Source: a bacterium
GTDB taxonomy: Bacteria > Myxococcota_A > Bradymonadia > Bradymonadales > Bradymonadaceae
Direction of reading: 5' to 3'
Length of the DNA: 64,000 nucleotides
NCBI GenBank assembly: GCA_030427705.1
Contig: JAUIBR010000016.1
Span: 1-64,000 of the forward strand
Of the stretch, positions 42,936 to 51,088 are shown one piece after another (positions within the stretch are counted from its first letter, which is position 1; every line of letters begins with the position of its first letter). The notes below the pieces were generated by a model. That model was not told the DNA's origin. It searched no databases and was given only the letters and a program-made list of their open reading frames with translations. A program made the position numbers and the translations under genes.

Positions 42936-43646
42936 ATGAAGCCAACATTACTCATCATCGCCGCATCACTACTGGCGTTCGCTGCCGGATGTGACGAGGT
43001 GTCCCAACCTTCGTCCGACATGCGAACGGCCGCGTTGGAGTCAGGCGTTACGCTGGACGTCTCAGCCGACGGGCAGGTTTTGGGCGGTGAGGTCGAACCG
43101 GTGCTTCCGAACACGGATGCGATGCGGGTCGTGACGATTGACCGGACGCCCAACGGTGTTGAGCTCAATGGCCGGCGAGTGCTGGATGCGCGCATGGTTG
43201 GAAACGATGTGTTGGTGATTGACCCGGACCACACGCTGCGCCGCATTGGCCAACAGGCCGCGGTCGTGGATAGGGACGTTTGGCCGCCGCTCTCGATCGA
43301 AAACGGTCGGGTTGCCTATGTGAAAGGGCATGCACCGGACCTGCAGTTGACCATCGCCGACCTGGCGACGCTCAGGAAGACCGTGCCGATGCCTAGTTTG
43401 CTGACTGTCTGGTCTCCCGCGTTGTCTGAAGACGGGGACGAGGTCGTGTTTGGCGCATCAGTTAACGGTCAGGCCAAGATTGTGCACCTCGATGTGAGTG
43501 GCGAGACGCATATCATCGATGCCAAAGGACGTGTGCCTTCCTCGCCCATAGCTCCCAAGTGGCAGGACGATCGGGTGACCTTCCATGATGAAGCAGGTGA
43601 GTTCACCGTGGCCCTTGCGCCGTCCACGAAAGGAGGTGCGCGATGA
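42936..43646 (+). CDS. Lipoprotein with propeller-like repeats, function unknown
   Basis: A 236-residue product with signal peptide and lipobox AAGC. The rest contains short repeated strand patterns (GVELNGRRVLDARMVGNDVLVID, NGRVAYVKGHAPDLQLTIADL, LSEDGDEVVFGASVNGQAKIVHLD in parts) that resemble WD40/TolB-like propeller blades, but fewer than a full propeller. ATG at 42936 has GAGGT upstream. The M23 peptidase start overlaps its stop by 4 nt and its Shine-Dalgarno lies inside this gene, so the two are coupled; a role in positioning or regulating the peptidase is an inference. Confidence 0.7.
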   Translation: MKPTLLIIAASLLAFAAGCDEVSQPSSDMRTAALESGVTLDVSADGQVLGGEVEPVLPNTDAMRVVTIDRTPNGVELNGRRVLDARMVGNDVLVIDPDHTLRRIGQQAAVVDRDVWPPLSIENGRVAYVKGHAPDLQLTIADLATLRKTVPMPSLLTVWSPALSEDGDEVVFGASVNGQAKIVHLDVSGETHIIDAKGRVPSSPIAPKWQDDRVTFHDEAGEFTVALAPSTKGGAR

Positions 43647-45379
43647 AACGGCTAATCTTCCTTTTGGTGTTCCTGATTCCCGCGGTCGGCTTCGCGCAGA
43701 CCAAGCATGCACGGCCATATCAGGGCTCGTTTGGCGTCACGGCCTACTACGACACGGACAAAGTGAAAGGCAATGGCTCGGACGAGGACTATGCTTGCAA
43801 CGCCTTCGCTTACGATGGCCATGGCGGGACCGATTACGGCTTGCCTTTGGGCAGCACCGTCATCGCGTCAGCTGCGGGTACCGTTAACCGAACGAACGAC
43901 AGTTGCCCGGACTATGGCGGTTTGGGCAGCACGTGCGGCGGCTACCTGGGCAATTGGGTTGAGCTCAAGCACGAAGATGGCACGATGACCATGTACGCGC
44001 ATATGAAACGGGGCTCGATCGCTGTTTCACCTGGGCAAACGGTGACCTGCGGGCAGCGGCTAGGACAGTCTGCGTCCAGCGGAAACAGCTCTGGGCCGCA
44101 CCTACACTGGGGGAACCGAGTAGCGGGCTCCACGACGTGGGGAATCACGGGCACTCGAGACATTCATCAAGGTGGATGTAGTCGAAACAACAGCCTCTGG
44201 GTTGCGCAGGGTGCTTACAAAGCGGCGCCGGGCGCGGAGTGTCAGGACGACAATCGTCCGCGGGATATCGACCTGCGGATCAACGTGACCGAGCTTGAGG
44301 ACAAGCTCACCCAGGGTAGCAGCGCGGAGCGTCCAGATGCCCTGCCCGAGCAGACGTTCGAGGTTAGACTTCGCATCAACAACAAAGCCGGCGAGGCGAT
44401 TCGGGATGTTGTGTTGGCCTACGAGATCGCCAATCCAAATCTGGTCGCGGTCGACTACGTCATCGAATCGAACGTCAGCGGTGATTGGGCGGTGAACGAC
44501 GCGGATAGCGATGAAAACAATCCTGCGAAAGACGCGATGGGAGCCTCGGGCGACCTGACGATGTATGCGTTTGCCGACGGTGAGTCGAAGCGCGTGCGCA
44601 TCACAATGGTGGCGATGGAGCCGACGCTGGGCGTCGAGGTTGAATCGGCGGTTCGTGGCTTTGTGCGCAATGTCCAAGGCTTGTATGCACAAGGTTCGTT
44701 CGGCGCTGAACCGAGCGAATCCCGAACCGACGAGAAGTTGGAAGTTCAACAACACATCGACGTGTTGACCGACGACGCATGGGCGTTCGAGTCCGAGGAA
44801 CCCGAAATGGCGGAAGGATGGGCACCTTGCGAAGGCGGAACCGAAGCGTTCATGGAAGCAGGGCAGGGCCTTGCGGTGCGCGGGTCTGAGACCTGTCTTG
44901 AAAGTCCAGTTTGGACGGATATTGCAGCAGATACAAACGAGTTACTGCTTGAGATCGCAGCGGAACAGTCCCTCGATTTCACGTTGGAGTGGTCGACTTC
45001 CGAAGCGTTCGAACCTGCAGGCAACGCCCGTTTCACGGCCGAATCCGGCCGAAATGCGGTATACCTTGGCGAAGGCTGGGCCGGCGCAAAGCGGCTACGA
45101 ATCCGTACTTCGGGCAACTACCACCTGACCGACCTGCGCTTCCAACCAGGCACGCCAATCGTCGACCCCGGAACGGATGACGACGTGGTTCGACCCGACG
45201 TCGACGTCGATTTGGGCGAAGGCGATGACAAGTCCACGACGCCCGACGCAGTCTACAATCAGGAAGACGGTCGGATGGTCATTTCGGGCACGGGTGGCGG
45301 CTGCAACGCTGCCGGTGCAGGCGCGAGCTGGATGGCGCTACTTCTGGTAGCGTTTGGAGTGCGACGCCGACGCGAATAG
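43643..45379 (+). CDS. M23-family metallopeptidase with MYXO-CTERM-like tail
   Basis: A 578-residue secreted protein. Sec signal (residues 1-19) is followed directly by an M23 (LytM-like) domain: zinc ligands His60 and Asp64 (DGHGGTDYG), His120 (YAHMKRG) and His153/His155 (GPHLHWG). These enzymes cut peptide cross-links in peptidoglycan. The long region 190-540 is beta-rich and of unknown type. The C-terminus has a Gly-Cys motif (GGGCNAAG), a hydrophobic helix and an Arg-rich end (RRRRE), like the MYXO-CTERM anchor signal of Myxococcota. A perfect AAAGGAGGT Shine-Dalgarno lies 7 bases upstream, within the preceding gene. Confidence 0.92.
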   Translation: MKRLIFLLVFLIPAVGFAQTKHARPYQGSFGVTAYYDTDKVKGNGSDEDYACNAFAYDGHGGTDYGLPLGSTVIASAAGTVNRTNDSCPDYGGLGSTCGGYLGNWVELKHEDGTMTMYAHMKRGSIAVSPGQTVTCGQRLGQSASSGNSSGPHLHWGNRVAGSTTWGITGTRDIHQGGCSRNNSLWVAQGAYKAAPGAECQDDNRPRDIDLRINVTELEDKLTQGSSAERPDALPEQTFEVRLRINNKAGEAIRDVVLAYEIANPNLVAVDYVIESNVSGDWAVNDADSDENNPAKDAMGASGDLTMYAFADGESKRVRITMVAMEPTLGVEVESAVRGFVRNVQGLYAQGSFGAEPSESRTDEKLEVQQHIDVLTDDAWAFESEEPEMAEGWAPCEGGTEAFMEAGQGLAVRGSETCLESPVWTDIAADTNELLLEIAAEQSLDFTLEWSTSEAFEPAGNARFTAESGRNAVYLGEGWAGAKRLRIRTSGNYHLTDLRFQPGTPIVDPGTDDDVVRPDVDVDLGEGDDKSTTPDAVYNQEDGRMVISGTGGGCNAAGAGASWMALLLVAFGVRRRRE

Positions 45380-45395
45380 TGTACATTCCGCGACC

Positions 45396-46451
45396 ATGCG
45401 GCGAGTCGAGATTGACGAGTTTTTGGGGCTATTGAAAGGCGGTGCAGCCGGGTTTGACGTGCGCACGCCTGCCGAGTTCGAAAAGGGTCATATCCCGGGC
45501 GTTCTTAACCTACCGCTCTTGTCCAACGAAGAGCGTGTTGTCGTCGGCACCACCTACAAACAAGAGGGCCGACATCCTGCAATATTGGCGGGTCTGCAGG
45601 CTATAGGGCCTCGCATGCATGAGCTCGTTGAACAGGTTCAAGACGTCGTTGGGCATCCCAACGAAGCCGGTGAAGTGTTGGTTCACTGTTGGCGCGGCGG
45701 CATGCGAAGCGGCAGCGTGGCTTGGTTGTTGGAGCTCTATGGCTACCAGGTCGTCACGTTAGAGAAAGGCTATAAAGGCTATCGGCGGTGGGCCTTGGAC
45801 CAGCTCGAGAACCCGCCGCCAATGGTGGTTGTCGGCGGATGCACCGGTAGCGGAAAGACGGAAATCCTGCATGCGCTGCGTGAAAACGGCGAGCTAGTCA
45901 TCGACCTTGAAGGGTTAGCCAACCACCGTGGGTCCGCGTTTGGCGCGCTTGAGCTGCCTGAACAACCTTCGCAAGAACACTTCGAGAACCTATTGGCTTG
46001 GGAGTTCGCCCGATTCCGTGGCGAAGACCGCCGAATCTGGGTGGAAGACGAAGGGCGGATGATCGGCATCCGGAGCCTGTCCAACGACGTGTTGGGTGCC
46101 ATTCGTTCATCACAACTGATTTATCTGGAAATCCCGTTCGAGCAGCGCGTCCAACGCCTTGTCCGAATCTACGGTGAAGCGAGTACAGAAGGGCTGGCCG
46201 ACAGTTTCAACGCCATCCGAAAACGACTTGGAAATCAGCGCACAGACGTCGCTTTGGAAGACCTGCATAATGGCGACCTTTCCAGTGCTGCCGCGACAGC
46301 GCTCGAATACTACGACGGTTGCTACGAATATGGCCTGACCAGGCGCGAAGGTGCCAAGGTGCATCGGTGGGCGCCGCAGTCTGATGACGTTGAAGGAATT
46401 GCGGCTGAGATAGTGGAAAAGGCAAAGGAGTTGGACGCGCACGCATTGTAG
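45396..46451 (+). CDS. mnmH: tRNA 2-selenouridine synthase MnmH/SelU
   Basis: A 351-residue protein. The N-terminal rhodanese domain has the active-site Cys98 in VHCWRGGMRSGSVAW. The C-terminal P-loop domain has GGCTGSGKT (147-155) followed by DLEGLANHRGSAFG, both typical of MnmH. It replaces the sulfur of 2-thiouridine at the wobble position of tRNA Lys/Glu/Gln with selenium from selenophosphate, through a geranylated intermediate. Selenophosphate synthetase is the next gene. ATG at 45396; the longer frame from 45354 runs inside the M23 gene. Confidence 0.95.
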   Translation: MRRVEIDEFLGLLKGGAAGFDVRTPAEFEKGHIPGVLNLPLLSNEERVVVGTTYKQEGRHPAILAGLQAIGPRMHELVEQVQDVVGHPNEAGEVLVHCWRGGMRSGSVAWLLELYGYQVVTLEKGYKGYRRWALDQLENPPPMVVVGGCTGSGKTEILHALRENGELVIDLEGLANHRGSAFGALELPEQPSQEHFENLLAWEFARFRGEDRRIWVEDEGRMIGIRSLSNDVLGAIRSSQLIYLEIPFEQRVQRLVRIYGEASTEGLADSFNAIRKRLGNQRTDVALEDLHNGDLSSAAATALEYYDGCYEYGLTRREGAKVHRWAPQSDDVEGIAAEIVEKAKELDAHAL

Positions 46452-46453
46452 CA

Positions 46454-46495
46454 GGCTCTTTCAGGCTAGCTCCTTTCGGGCCGGCTCTTTCAGGC
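46454..46495. repeat. 13-bp direct repeat between mnmH and selD
   Basis: GGCTCTTTCAGGC occurs at 46454-46466 and again at 46483-46495, in the 158-bp gap before selD. Purpose unknown. Confidence 0.5.
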
Positions 46496-46609
46496 GCAAT
46501 ACAGCCCGCACGAAGTGGCATGCGCAAAGCAGCCTGCGCAACGCAGCTTTCAGGACTTTCAATTGCCCCAAGAATGTTGGATACCCATTCGCACCAATCG
46601 AGACGAAGT

Positions 46610-47656
46610 ATGAACGACATCCGACTCACCCAATACAGCCACGGCGCAGGCTGCGGCTGCAAACTCGCCCCAGCCGTGCTCGACAAGATTCTGGCCAACC
46701 GCCTGACCACGCCGGAAGCCACCGCAAACCTCTTGGTTGGCAATAGCTCGAAGGACGATGCGGGGGCGTACGATTTGGGCGATGGTCGCGCGCTCTTGAG
46801 CACGACCGATTTCTTCATGCCCATCGTGGACGACCCATTTGAGTTTGGGCGCATCGCGTCTGCCAACGCCATCAGCGATATCTACGCGATGGGCGGTGAG
46901 CCAAACATGGCGATTGCGATTCTGGGTTGGCCTATCGACAAGCTGCCTGCGGAGGTCGCAGGTCGCGTGATTGAAGGCGCGCGCAGCATTTGTGCGGAAG
47001 CCGGTGTCGCGCTGGCGGGCGGTCATAGCATCGACTGCCCGGAGCCGATTTTTGGGCTCGCCGTCAGCGGTTTGGTCGATATTCCGAACCTGAAACAGAA
47101 CAACGGTGCCCAGGCGGATGACCTGTTGTTCCTGACCAAATCCATCGGCGTTGGAATCCTGGCGACGGCCGAAAAGAAGGGGCTGTTGCGCGCCGAAGAC
47201 GAGGGTGTCGCCGCCGAGTCGATGATGCGCTTGAATAGTATCGGTGCGGTGGTCAGCAAACTCGACGGTGTGAACTCAATCACGGATGTCACCGGGTTTG
47301 GCATCTTGGGGCACCTGTCTGAGATGTGCGAGGGAAGCGGCACCAACGCGGTTGTCGAGGTCGACAAGGTGAACCTGCTAACGGACTTGGACTACTACCT
47401 GGACAAGGGCGCATACCCTGGCGGAACGGGTCGTAATTGGGATTCCTACGGTTCGAAAATCGGCGAGATTTCGGAGCGAAATCGCATGGTGTTGGCCGAC
47501 CCTCAGACCAGTGGTGGCCTGCTAATCGCGGTGCAACCAGACGCTGCGGACGGCGTGAAAACCGCGTTGAAAGCAGCCGGCTTGGATCTGTATCTGGAGC
47601 CGATTGGGCAGATGCATGAGCGCAATTCCGACGGTCCGTACATTCAAGTTCGGTAA
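46610..47656 (+). CDS. selD: Selenide, water dikinase (selenophosphate synthetase), Cys form
   Basis: A 348-residue protein. The catalytic N-terminal motif HGAGCGCK holds Cys15, Cys17 and Lys18; Cys occupies the position that is Sec in some homologues. DFFMPIVDDPFEFGRIASANAISDIYAMGG in blocks and the glycine-rich ends complete the AIRS-type ATP fold (ITDVTGFGILGHL, PQTSGGLLIAV). It makes selenophosphate from selenide and ATP, here apparently for tRNA selenation by the preceding gene. ATG at 46610 gives the normal start; the longer frame from 46520 does not match the family. The next gene starts immediately after the stop. Confidence 0.96.
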   Translation: MNDIRLTQYSHGAGCGCKLAPAVLDKILANRLTTPEATANLLVGNSSKDDAGAYDLGDGRALLSTTDFFMPIVDDPFEFGRIASANAISDIYAMGGEPNMAIAILGWPIDKLPAEVAGRVIEGARSICAEAGVALAGGHSIDCPEPIFGLAVSGLVDIPNLKQNNGAQADDLLFLTKSIGVGILATAEKKGLLRAEDEGVAAESMMRLNSIGAVVSKLDGVNSITDVTGFGILGHLSEMCEGSGTNAVVEVDKVNLLTDLDYYLDKGAYPGGTGRNWDSYGSKIGEISERNRMVLADPQTSGGLLIAVQPDAADGVKTALKAAGLDLYLEPIGQMHERNSDGPYIQVR

Positions 47657-48415
47657 GTGCTCGACCAAGCCCTCCATACCAACCTGACCTATCTGCAGTT
47701 CGTGCTTGCCGCGATCACGGCGCTGAGCCTTGTGTTCATCACCGCGCCGTATGGTCGGCACGAGCGCAAAGGTTGGGGCCCCACCATCCCAAACCGATGG
47801 GGGTGGGTGTTGATGGAATCGCCGGCTGTGCTGGCGTTTCTGGCGTTCTTTGCACTGGGCGAAAACCGCACTGAAGTTGTGCCTTTGGTGCTGCTTGGCT
47901 TGTGGCAGTTTCACTACATCCAACGGACGTTCATCTTCCCGTTTTTGCTTCGCACAAGCGGCAAGCGCATGCCCGTATTCGTGGCGATGATGGGGTTCAC
48001 GTTTAACCTGCTGAACGCCTATATCAACGCGACTTGGCTATCGCATTTTGGGGCCTACACGATGGCCTGGTTGACGGACCCTCGATTCATCATTGGCGTC
48101 GTGGTGTTTGGCGCGGGGTTCTACATCAATCGCAAGGCAGACCGGATGTTGATGAATCTGCGCGAGCCGGGTGAGAGCGGGTACAAGATCCCGCGCGGTT
48201 GGCTCTACGAGCGGATTAGCTGCCCGAACTACTTTGGCGAAATCGTCGAGTGGATTGGTTTCGCCATCGCAACCTGGTCGCTGCCAGGCTTGGCGTTTGC
48301 CGCGTACACGGCAGCCAACGTGGCGCCGCGCGCCTTCCAGCATCACCGTTGGTACAAAGAAACGTTCGACGATTACCCCAAGCAGCGCAAAGCGCTGATC
48401 CCGTTTGTGGCTTAG
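47657..48415 (+). CDS. 3-oxo-5-alpha-steroid 4-dehydrogenase (steroid 5-alpha-reductase) family membrane protein
   Basis: A 252-residue polytopic protein with about six hydrophobic helices. The C-terminal block GESGYKIPRGWLYERISCPNYFGEIVEWIGFA (in parts) and the end HHRWYKETFDDYPKQRKALIPF match the steroid 5-alpha-reductase C-terminal domain; Glu and His residues there bind NADPH and substrate in characterised members. Eukaryotic members reduce steroid or polyprenol double bonds; the bacterial substrate is unknown. GTG start abuts the selD stop (TAAGTG), so translation is coupled. A sterol desaturase-like gene in the same window makes a sterol or related lipid substrate plausible. Confidence 0.88.
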   Translation: MLDQALHTNLTYLQFVLAAITALSLVFITAPYGRHERKGWGPTIPNRWGWVLMESPAVLAFLAFFALGENRTEVVPLVLLGLWQFHYIQRTFIFPFLLRTSGKRMPVFVAMMGFTFNLLNAYINATWLSHFGAYTMAWLTDPRFIIGVVVFGAGFYINRKADRMLMNLREPGESGYKIPRGWLYERISCPNYFGEIVEWIGFAIATWSLPGLAFAAYTAANVAPRAFQHHRWYKETFDDYPKQRKALIPFVA

Positions 48416-48418
48416 CGC

Positions 48419-49333
48419 ATGGATTCCATCGCATATCGATTTGGGATGTTGATCGTGCCACTGCTCTTTGGGCTGTTGGCCGGACGAATCGGTGTGTTCA
48501 ACCAGCCGCGTGGTGCGGTTGAACGGCTGAACTGGCTGGCCATTAACTTTGCCTTCCCGGCGTTGGTTGCAGCGGGAGTGGCGAACCAAAAATCTGACCT
48601 GCCGTCCGATCCTGCGTTCTGGCTTTTGTGGCCATGTAGTCTGGCGTTGATGTTGTTGGGAGTCCGGCTGTTCGCCAGGGACAAGGCGACGATGGGGCTG
48701 GTCTCGACGTTCGGAAACGTTGCGTACTTGGGGCTGCCTGTCACCTTCGCAGTTTATGGCTCCGAGGCGATGGGACCCGCTTCGTTGATCGTGTCTGTGC
48801 ACGTCGTGCTCGCCGTCACCGTCGGTCCGGCCGTTGCGACGTATTGGGGCGAGGGCAGGGCGGACGGCGGTGTGGTGAAGGTGTTGAAGATGCCGCTGTT
48901 CTGGGCGCCGTTCTTTGGTGCTGGCATTCGCTTTCTGCCAGCGGGTGCCGAGCAAGCCGCGACGACTTTAGGTTACCTGGGCATGGTCGCGTCCCCCATC
49001 GCGCTGTTCATGTTGGGCCTCTACGTGTTCATCGAACGCAAGCGCGCGATGCGTCCGGATGTCGCCGTATTCAAGCATGCCGCCCAGAAGTTGTTCGTTG
49101 TGCCTGCGGTCATCGCGGCTGCCTGTTTTGCTGCGGTCGGTCTGGGTTGGCTGGAGCCACAGCACGCCCGATATCACATGTTGTTGGGCGCGATGCCGGC
49201 GGCGATCACGGCGTTTTCGATCGCGCTGGATGCGAAGATCGATGCGGAGGTGATTGGGTCGACGATCATTTGGTCGACCGCAATCAGCGTCGTGACGATA
49301 CCTTTGTGGTGGTTGTTGTCGTCGATTGTTTAG
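48419..49333 (+). CDS. AEC-family transporter (auxin efflux carrier/malate permease type)
   Basis: A 304-residue inner-membrane protein with about ten hydrophobic helices arranged as two halves (GMLIVPLLFGLLAGRIGVF; NWLAINFAFPALVAAGVA; ALDAKIDAEVIGSTIIWSTAISVVTIPLWW in parts). The N-terminal NFAFPAL and the C-terminal STIIWSTAISVVTIP resemble the AEC family, which moves organic acids or auxin-like molecules. The substrate is unknown. The ATG lies 3 bases after the upstream stop, so it shares a transcript with selD and the steroid-reductase-like gene. Confidence 0.87.
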   Translation: MDSIAYRFGMLIVPLLFGLLAGRIGVFNQPRGAVERLNWLAINFAFPALVAAGVANQKSDLPSDPAFWLLWPCSLALMLLGVRLFARDKATMGLVSTFGNVAYLGLPVTFAVYGSEAMGPASLIVSVHVVLAVTVGPAVATYWGEGRADGGVVKVLKMPLFWAPFFGAGIRFLPAGAEQAATTLGYLGMVASPIALFMLGLYVFIERKRAMRPDVAVFKHAAQKLFVVPAVIAAACFAAVGLGWLEPQHARYHMLLGAMPAAITAFSIALDAKIDAEVIGSTIIWSTAISVVTIPLWWLLSSIV

Positions 49334-49353
49334 TCGAGCTCAAGTCCACAGAT

Positions 49354-49848
49354 TCACTCAATGTAGTTCGCGCCAACCTCGCCCTTAGCCGGATGCTGCC
49401 CTTTTTCGATCAGCTCCAAACACTTCGTTGGGGTGCCTGCTTTCATTGGAACCTCTACACGCAGACGCTCGTGGGGTTTGCGATTCTCGTCGTAGGGAAT
49501 GCGGACGTGACTGAAAAAGGTCTCGTGGTTGGGGTGCTCCACGCAGACGTACCAGCCGTAGCCCGGAACACCGTGCATCATTAGCGGCATCACCGTTTCT
49601 TCGACCTCTTCGTACTCCAGTTTGTATGTGCCGTCCGGACCGACTTGTTTGGATTCCGTGATGGCGGTCTCGGGCCGAAAATGCGGATTTATCTCGTAAC
49701 GGATTACCCAAACGACCGCGTCCGCCAGCGGTTGACCACCTGACGTTACCACGGTTGTCAAAGCTGGCATCCGGGTCTGCGTTGATGGAATCGGAATGCA
49801 ACAACCGGTCATGCTTAGGCAGAGCGTAGCTAGTAGAAGATGCTTCAT
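49354..49848 (-). CDS. Lipoprotein of unknown function, divergent from fbpA
   Basis: A 164-residue product with signal peptide and lipobox SMTGC followed by a second Cys. The mature part (PALTTVVTSGGQPLADAVVWVIRYE, GPDGTYKLEYEE, RLRVEVPMKAG) looks like one beta-sandwich of carboxypeptidase-regulatory-like type, but without a definite match. Start at 49848 gives the signal peptide; the ORF extension to 50103 crosses fbpA and is rejected. Its start lies 39 bp from the 25-bp Fur-like palindrome that it shares with fbpA, so iron control is possible. Confidence 0.65.
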   Translation of the reverse strand: MKHLLLATLCLSMTGCCIPIPSTQTRMPALTTVVTSGGQPLADAVVWVIRYEINPHFRPETAITESKQVGPDGTYKLEYEEVEETVMPLMMHGVPGYGWYVCVEHPNHETFFSHVRIPYDENRKPHERLRVEVPMKAGTPTKCLELIEKGQHPAKGEVGANYIE

Positions 49849-49886
49849 GAGGCGAGATTGCCGCGAGACTTGACATCCTGTCCATT

Positions 49887-49911
49887 CTAATTGAAAACCG
49901 TTTTCAATTAG
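49887..49911. promoter_or_regulatory. Fur-box-like 25-bp perfect palindrome upstream of fbpA
   Basis: Twelve-base arms CTAATTGAAAAC (49887-49898) and GTTTTCAATTAG (49900-49911) flank one base. TTGAAAA-N-TTTTCAA with an AT-rich centre resembles the Fur consensus core (GAAAAT-N-ATTTTC type). It lies between the divergent lipoprotein and fbpA, whose start is 48 bp downstream, with a TTGACA 12 bases before its left arm. Fur repression of fbpABC under iron sufficiency is the expected logic; binding is inferred. Confidence 0.75.
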
Positions 49912-49958
49912 CGGCACAAGTTTTTGCGCACGGCACTTAATAGAAACAAGGAACGAAC

Positions 49959-51032
49959 ATGCGAACACTCGCACAAACACTGGCTCTCTCGCTGCTTGCT
50001 GTGGTCTTGACGACCGGTTGCGAAAAGAAAGAGCAGGTTGAAGAAAAGAACAATCTCCCTGAAGCGGTTGAGACCGCCAAAGAGGAGCCGAAGGTCGAAG
50101 CAAAGACGCTGACCATCTACTCCGGCCGTTCCGAGAAGTTGGTTGCGCCGCTGATCGAGAACTTCAAGAAGGCTTCCGGAATCGAGGTCAACGTCAAGTA
50201 CGGCAAGAGCGGTGAGCTCGCCGGCACGCTCTTGGAAGAGGGTGATAAGTCGCCTGCGGACATCTTTTGGGCACAGGACGCCGGCACGCTCGGTGTTGTG
50301 GCGCAGAAAGGAATGTTGGCGAAGCTCGATGACGCCGCGCTTAACAAAGTTCCCGAGAACTTCCGCGCTGCTGATGGTCTTTGGGTTGGAACCAGCGGAC
50401 GCTCGCGCGTTCTGGTCTACAACACCAAGAACGTCAAAGTCGAAGACCTGCCTAAAGGTGTGATGGAGCTGACCGATGCAAAGTGGAAAGGCAAGGTCGG
50501 CTGGGCGCCAACCAACGCGTCCTTCCAGAGCTTCGTGGCCGCCATGATCGAGTTGGAAGGCGAAGAAGCGACCAAGAAATGGCTCGAAGGCATGGTCGCC
50601 AACGAACCGAAGGTCTACCCCAAGAATACGCCTGCTGTAGCAGCGACCGGTGCGGGTGAAGTCGACGTAGCGTTGGTCAACCACTACTACTTGTTCCGGA
50701 TCAAGAAAGAGAAGGGCGACGACTTCCCGGCTGCCAACCACTTCTTCAAGAACGAGAAGGCTGGCCAGCTTGTAAACGTGTCGGGTCTCTCGACCTTGAA
50801 GTCGGCCAAGAATGCCGAGTCGGCCAAGGCGTTTGTCGAGTATGTCTTGAGCGAAGACGGTCAGAAATACTTCGCACAAGAGACCTACGAGTACCCCGTG
50901 ATTTCTGGCGTTAAGCCTTACGAATCGCTGCCAGCGCTCGAGGAAATCAAGCCACCAAAAGTGGACTTCGCGAAGCTCGCCAACCTTGAGGCAACCATCA
51001 AGCTCCTTCGTGAAACGAAGGCGCTCAAATAG
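49959..51032 (+). CDS. fbpA: Iron(III) ABC transporter substrate-binding lipoprotein (FbpA-like)
   Basis: A 357-residue lipoprotein (lipobox TTGC, Cys21) with a Lys/Glu-rich tether and a periplasmic binding domain of the FbpA/AfuA type: LTIYSGRSEKLVAPLIENFKK, YGKSGELAGTLLEEG, SPADIFWAQDAGTLG, VNHYYLFRIK and YPVISGVKP. The pair of Tyr residues in VNHYYLF is characteristic of Fe3+ binders. It delivers ferric iron to the FbpBC permease encoded downstream. ATG with AAGGAAC five bases upstream. A hairpin within the last codons (51005-51021) may limit expression of the permease relative to this protein. Confidence 0.94.
   Translation: MRTLAQTLALSLLAVVLTTGCEKKEQVEEKNNLPEAVETAKEEPKVEAKTLTIYSGRSEKLVAPLIENFKKASGIEVNVKYGKSGELAGTLLEEGDKSPADIFWAQDAGTLGVVAQKGMLAKLDDAALNKVPENFRAADGLWVGTSGRSRVLVYNTKNVKVEDLPKGVMELTDAKWKGKVGWAPTNASFQSFVAAMIELEGEEATKKWLEGMVANEPKVYPKNTPAVAATGAGEVDVALVNHYYLFRIKKEKGDDFPAANHFFKNEKAGQLVNVSGLSTLKSAKNAESAKAFVEYVLSEDGQKYFAQETYEYPVISGVKPYESLPALEEIKPPKVDFAKLANLEATIKLLRETKALK
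51005..51021 (+). other. Hairpin at the fbpA 3' end
   Basis: CCTTCG and CGAAGG arms with a 5-base loop lie over the last codons of fbpA, 68 bp before the apparent fbpB start. It may attenuate transcription or protect the fbpA mRNA end. No T-run follows. Confidence 0.3.
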
Positions 51033-51088
51033 CCTCGACCTCCCATAGTCATGAGCGCCATCCCATCCTGCACGGCCTGGGTCTTGCG

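Noticed and set aside
46610-47656. SelD or SelO as selenoproteins with an in-frame TGA
   Set aside because: SelD has Cys at the catalytic site and SelO ends in TFCGT with a normal stop; no in-frame TGA is needed.
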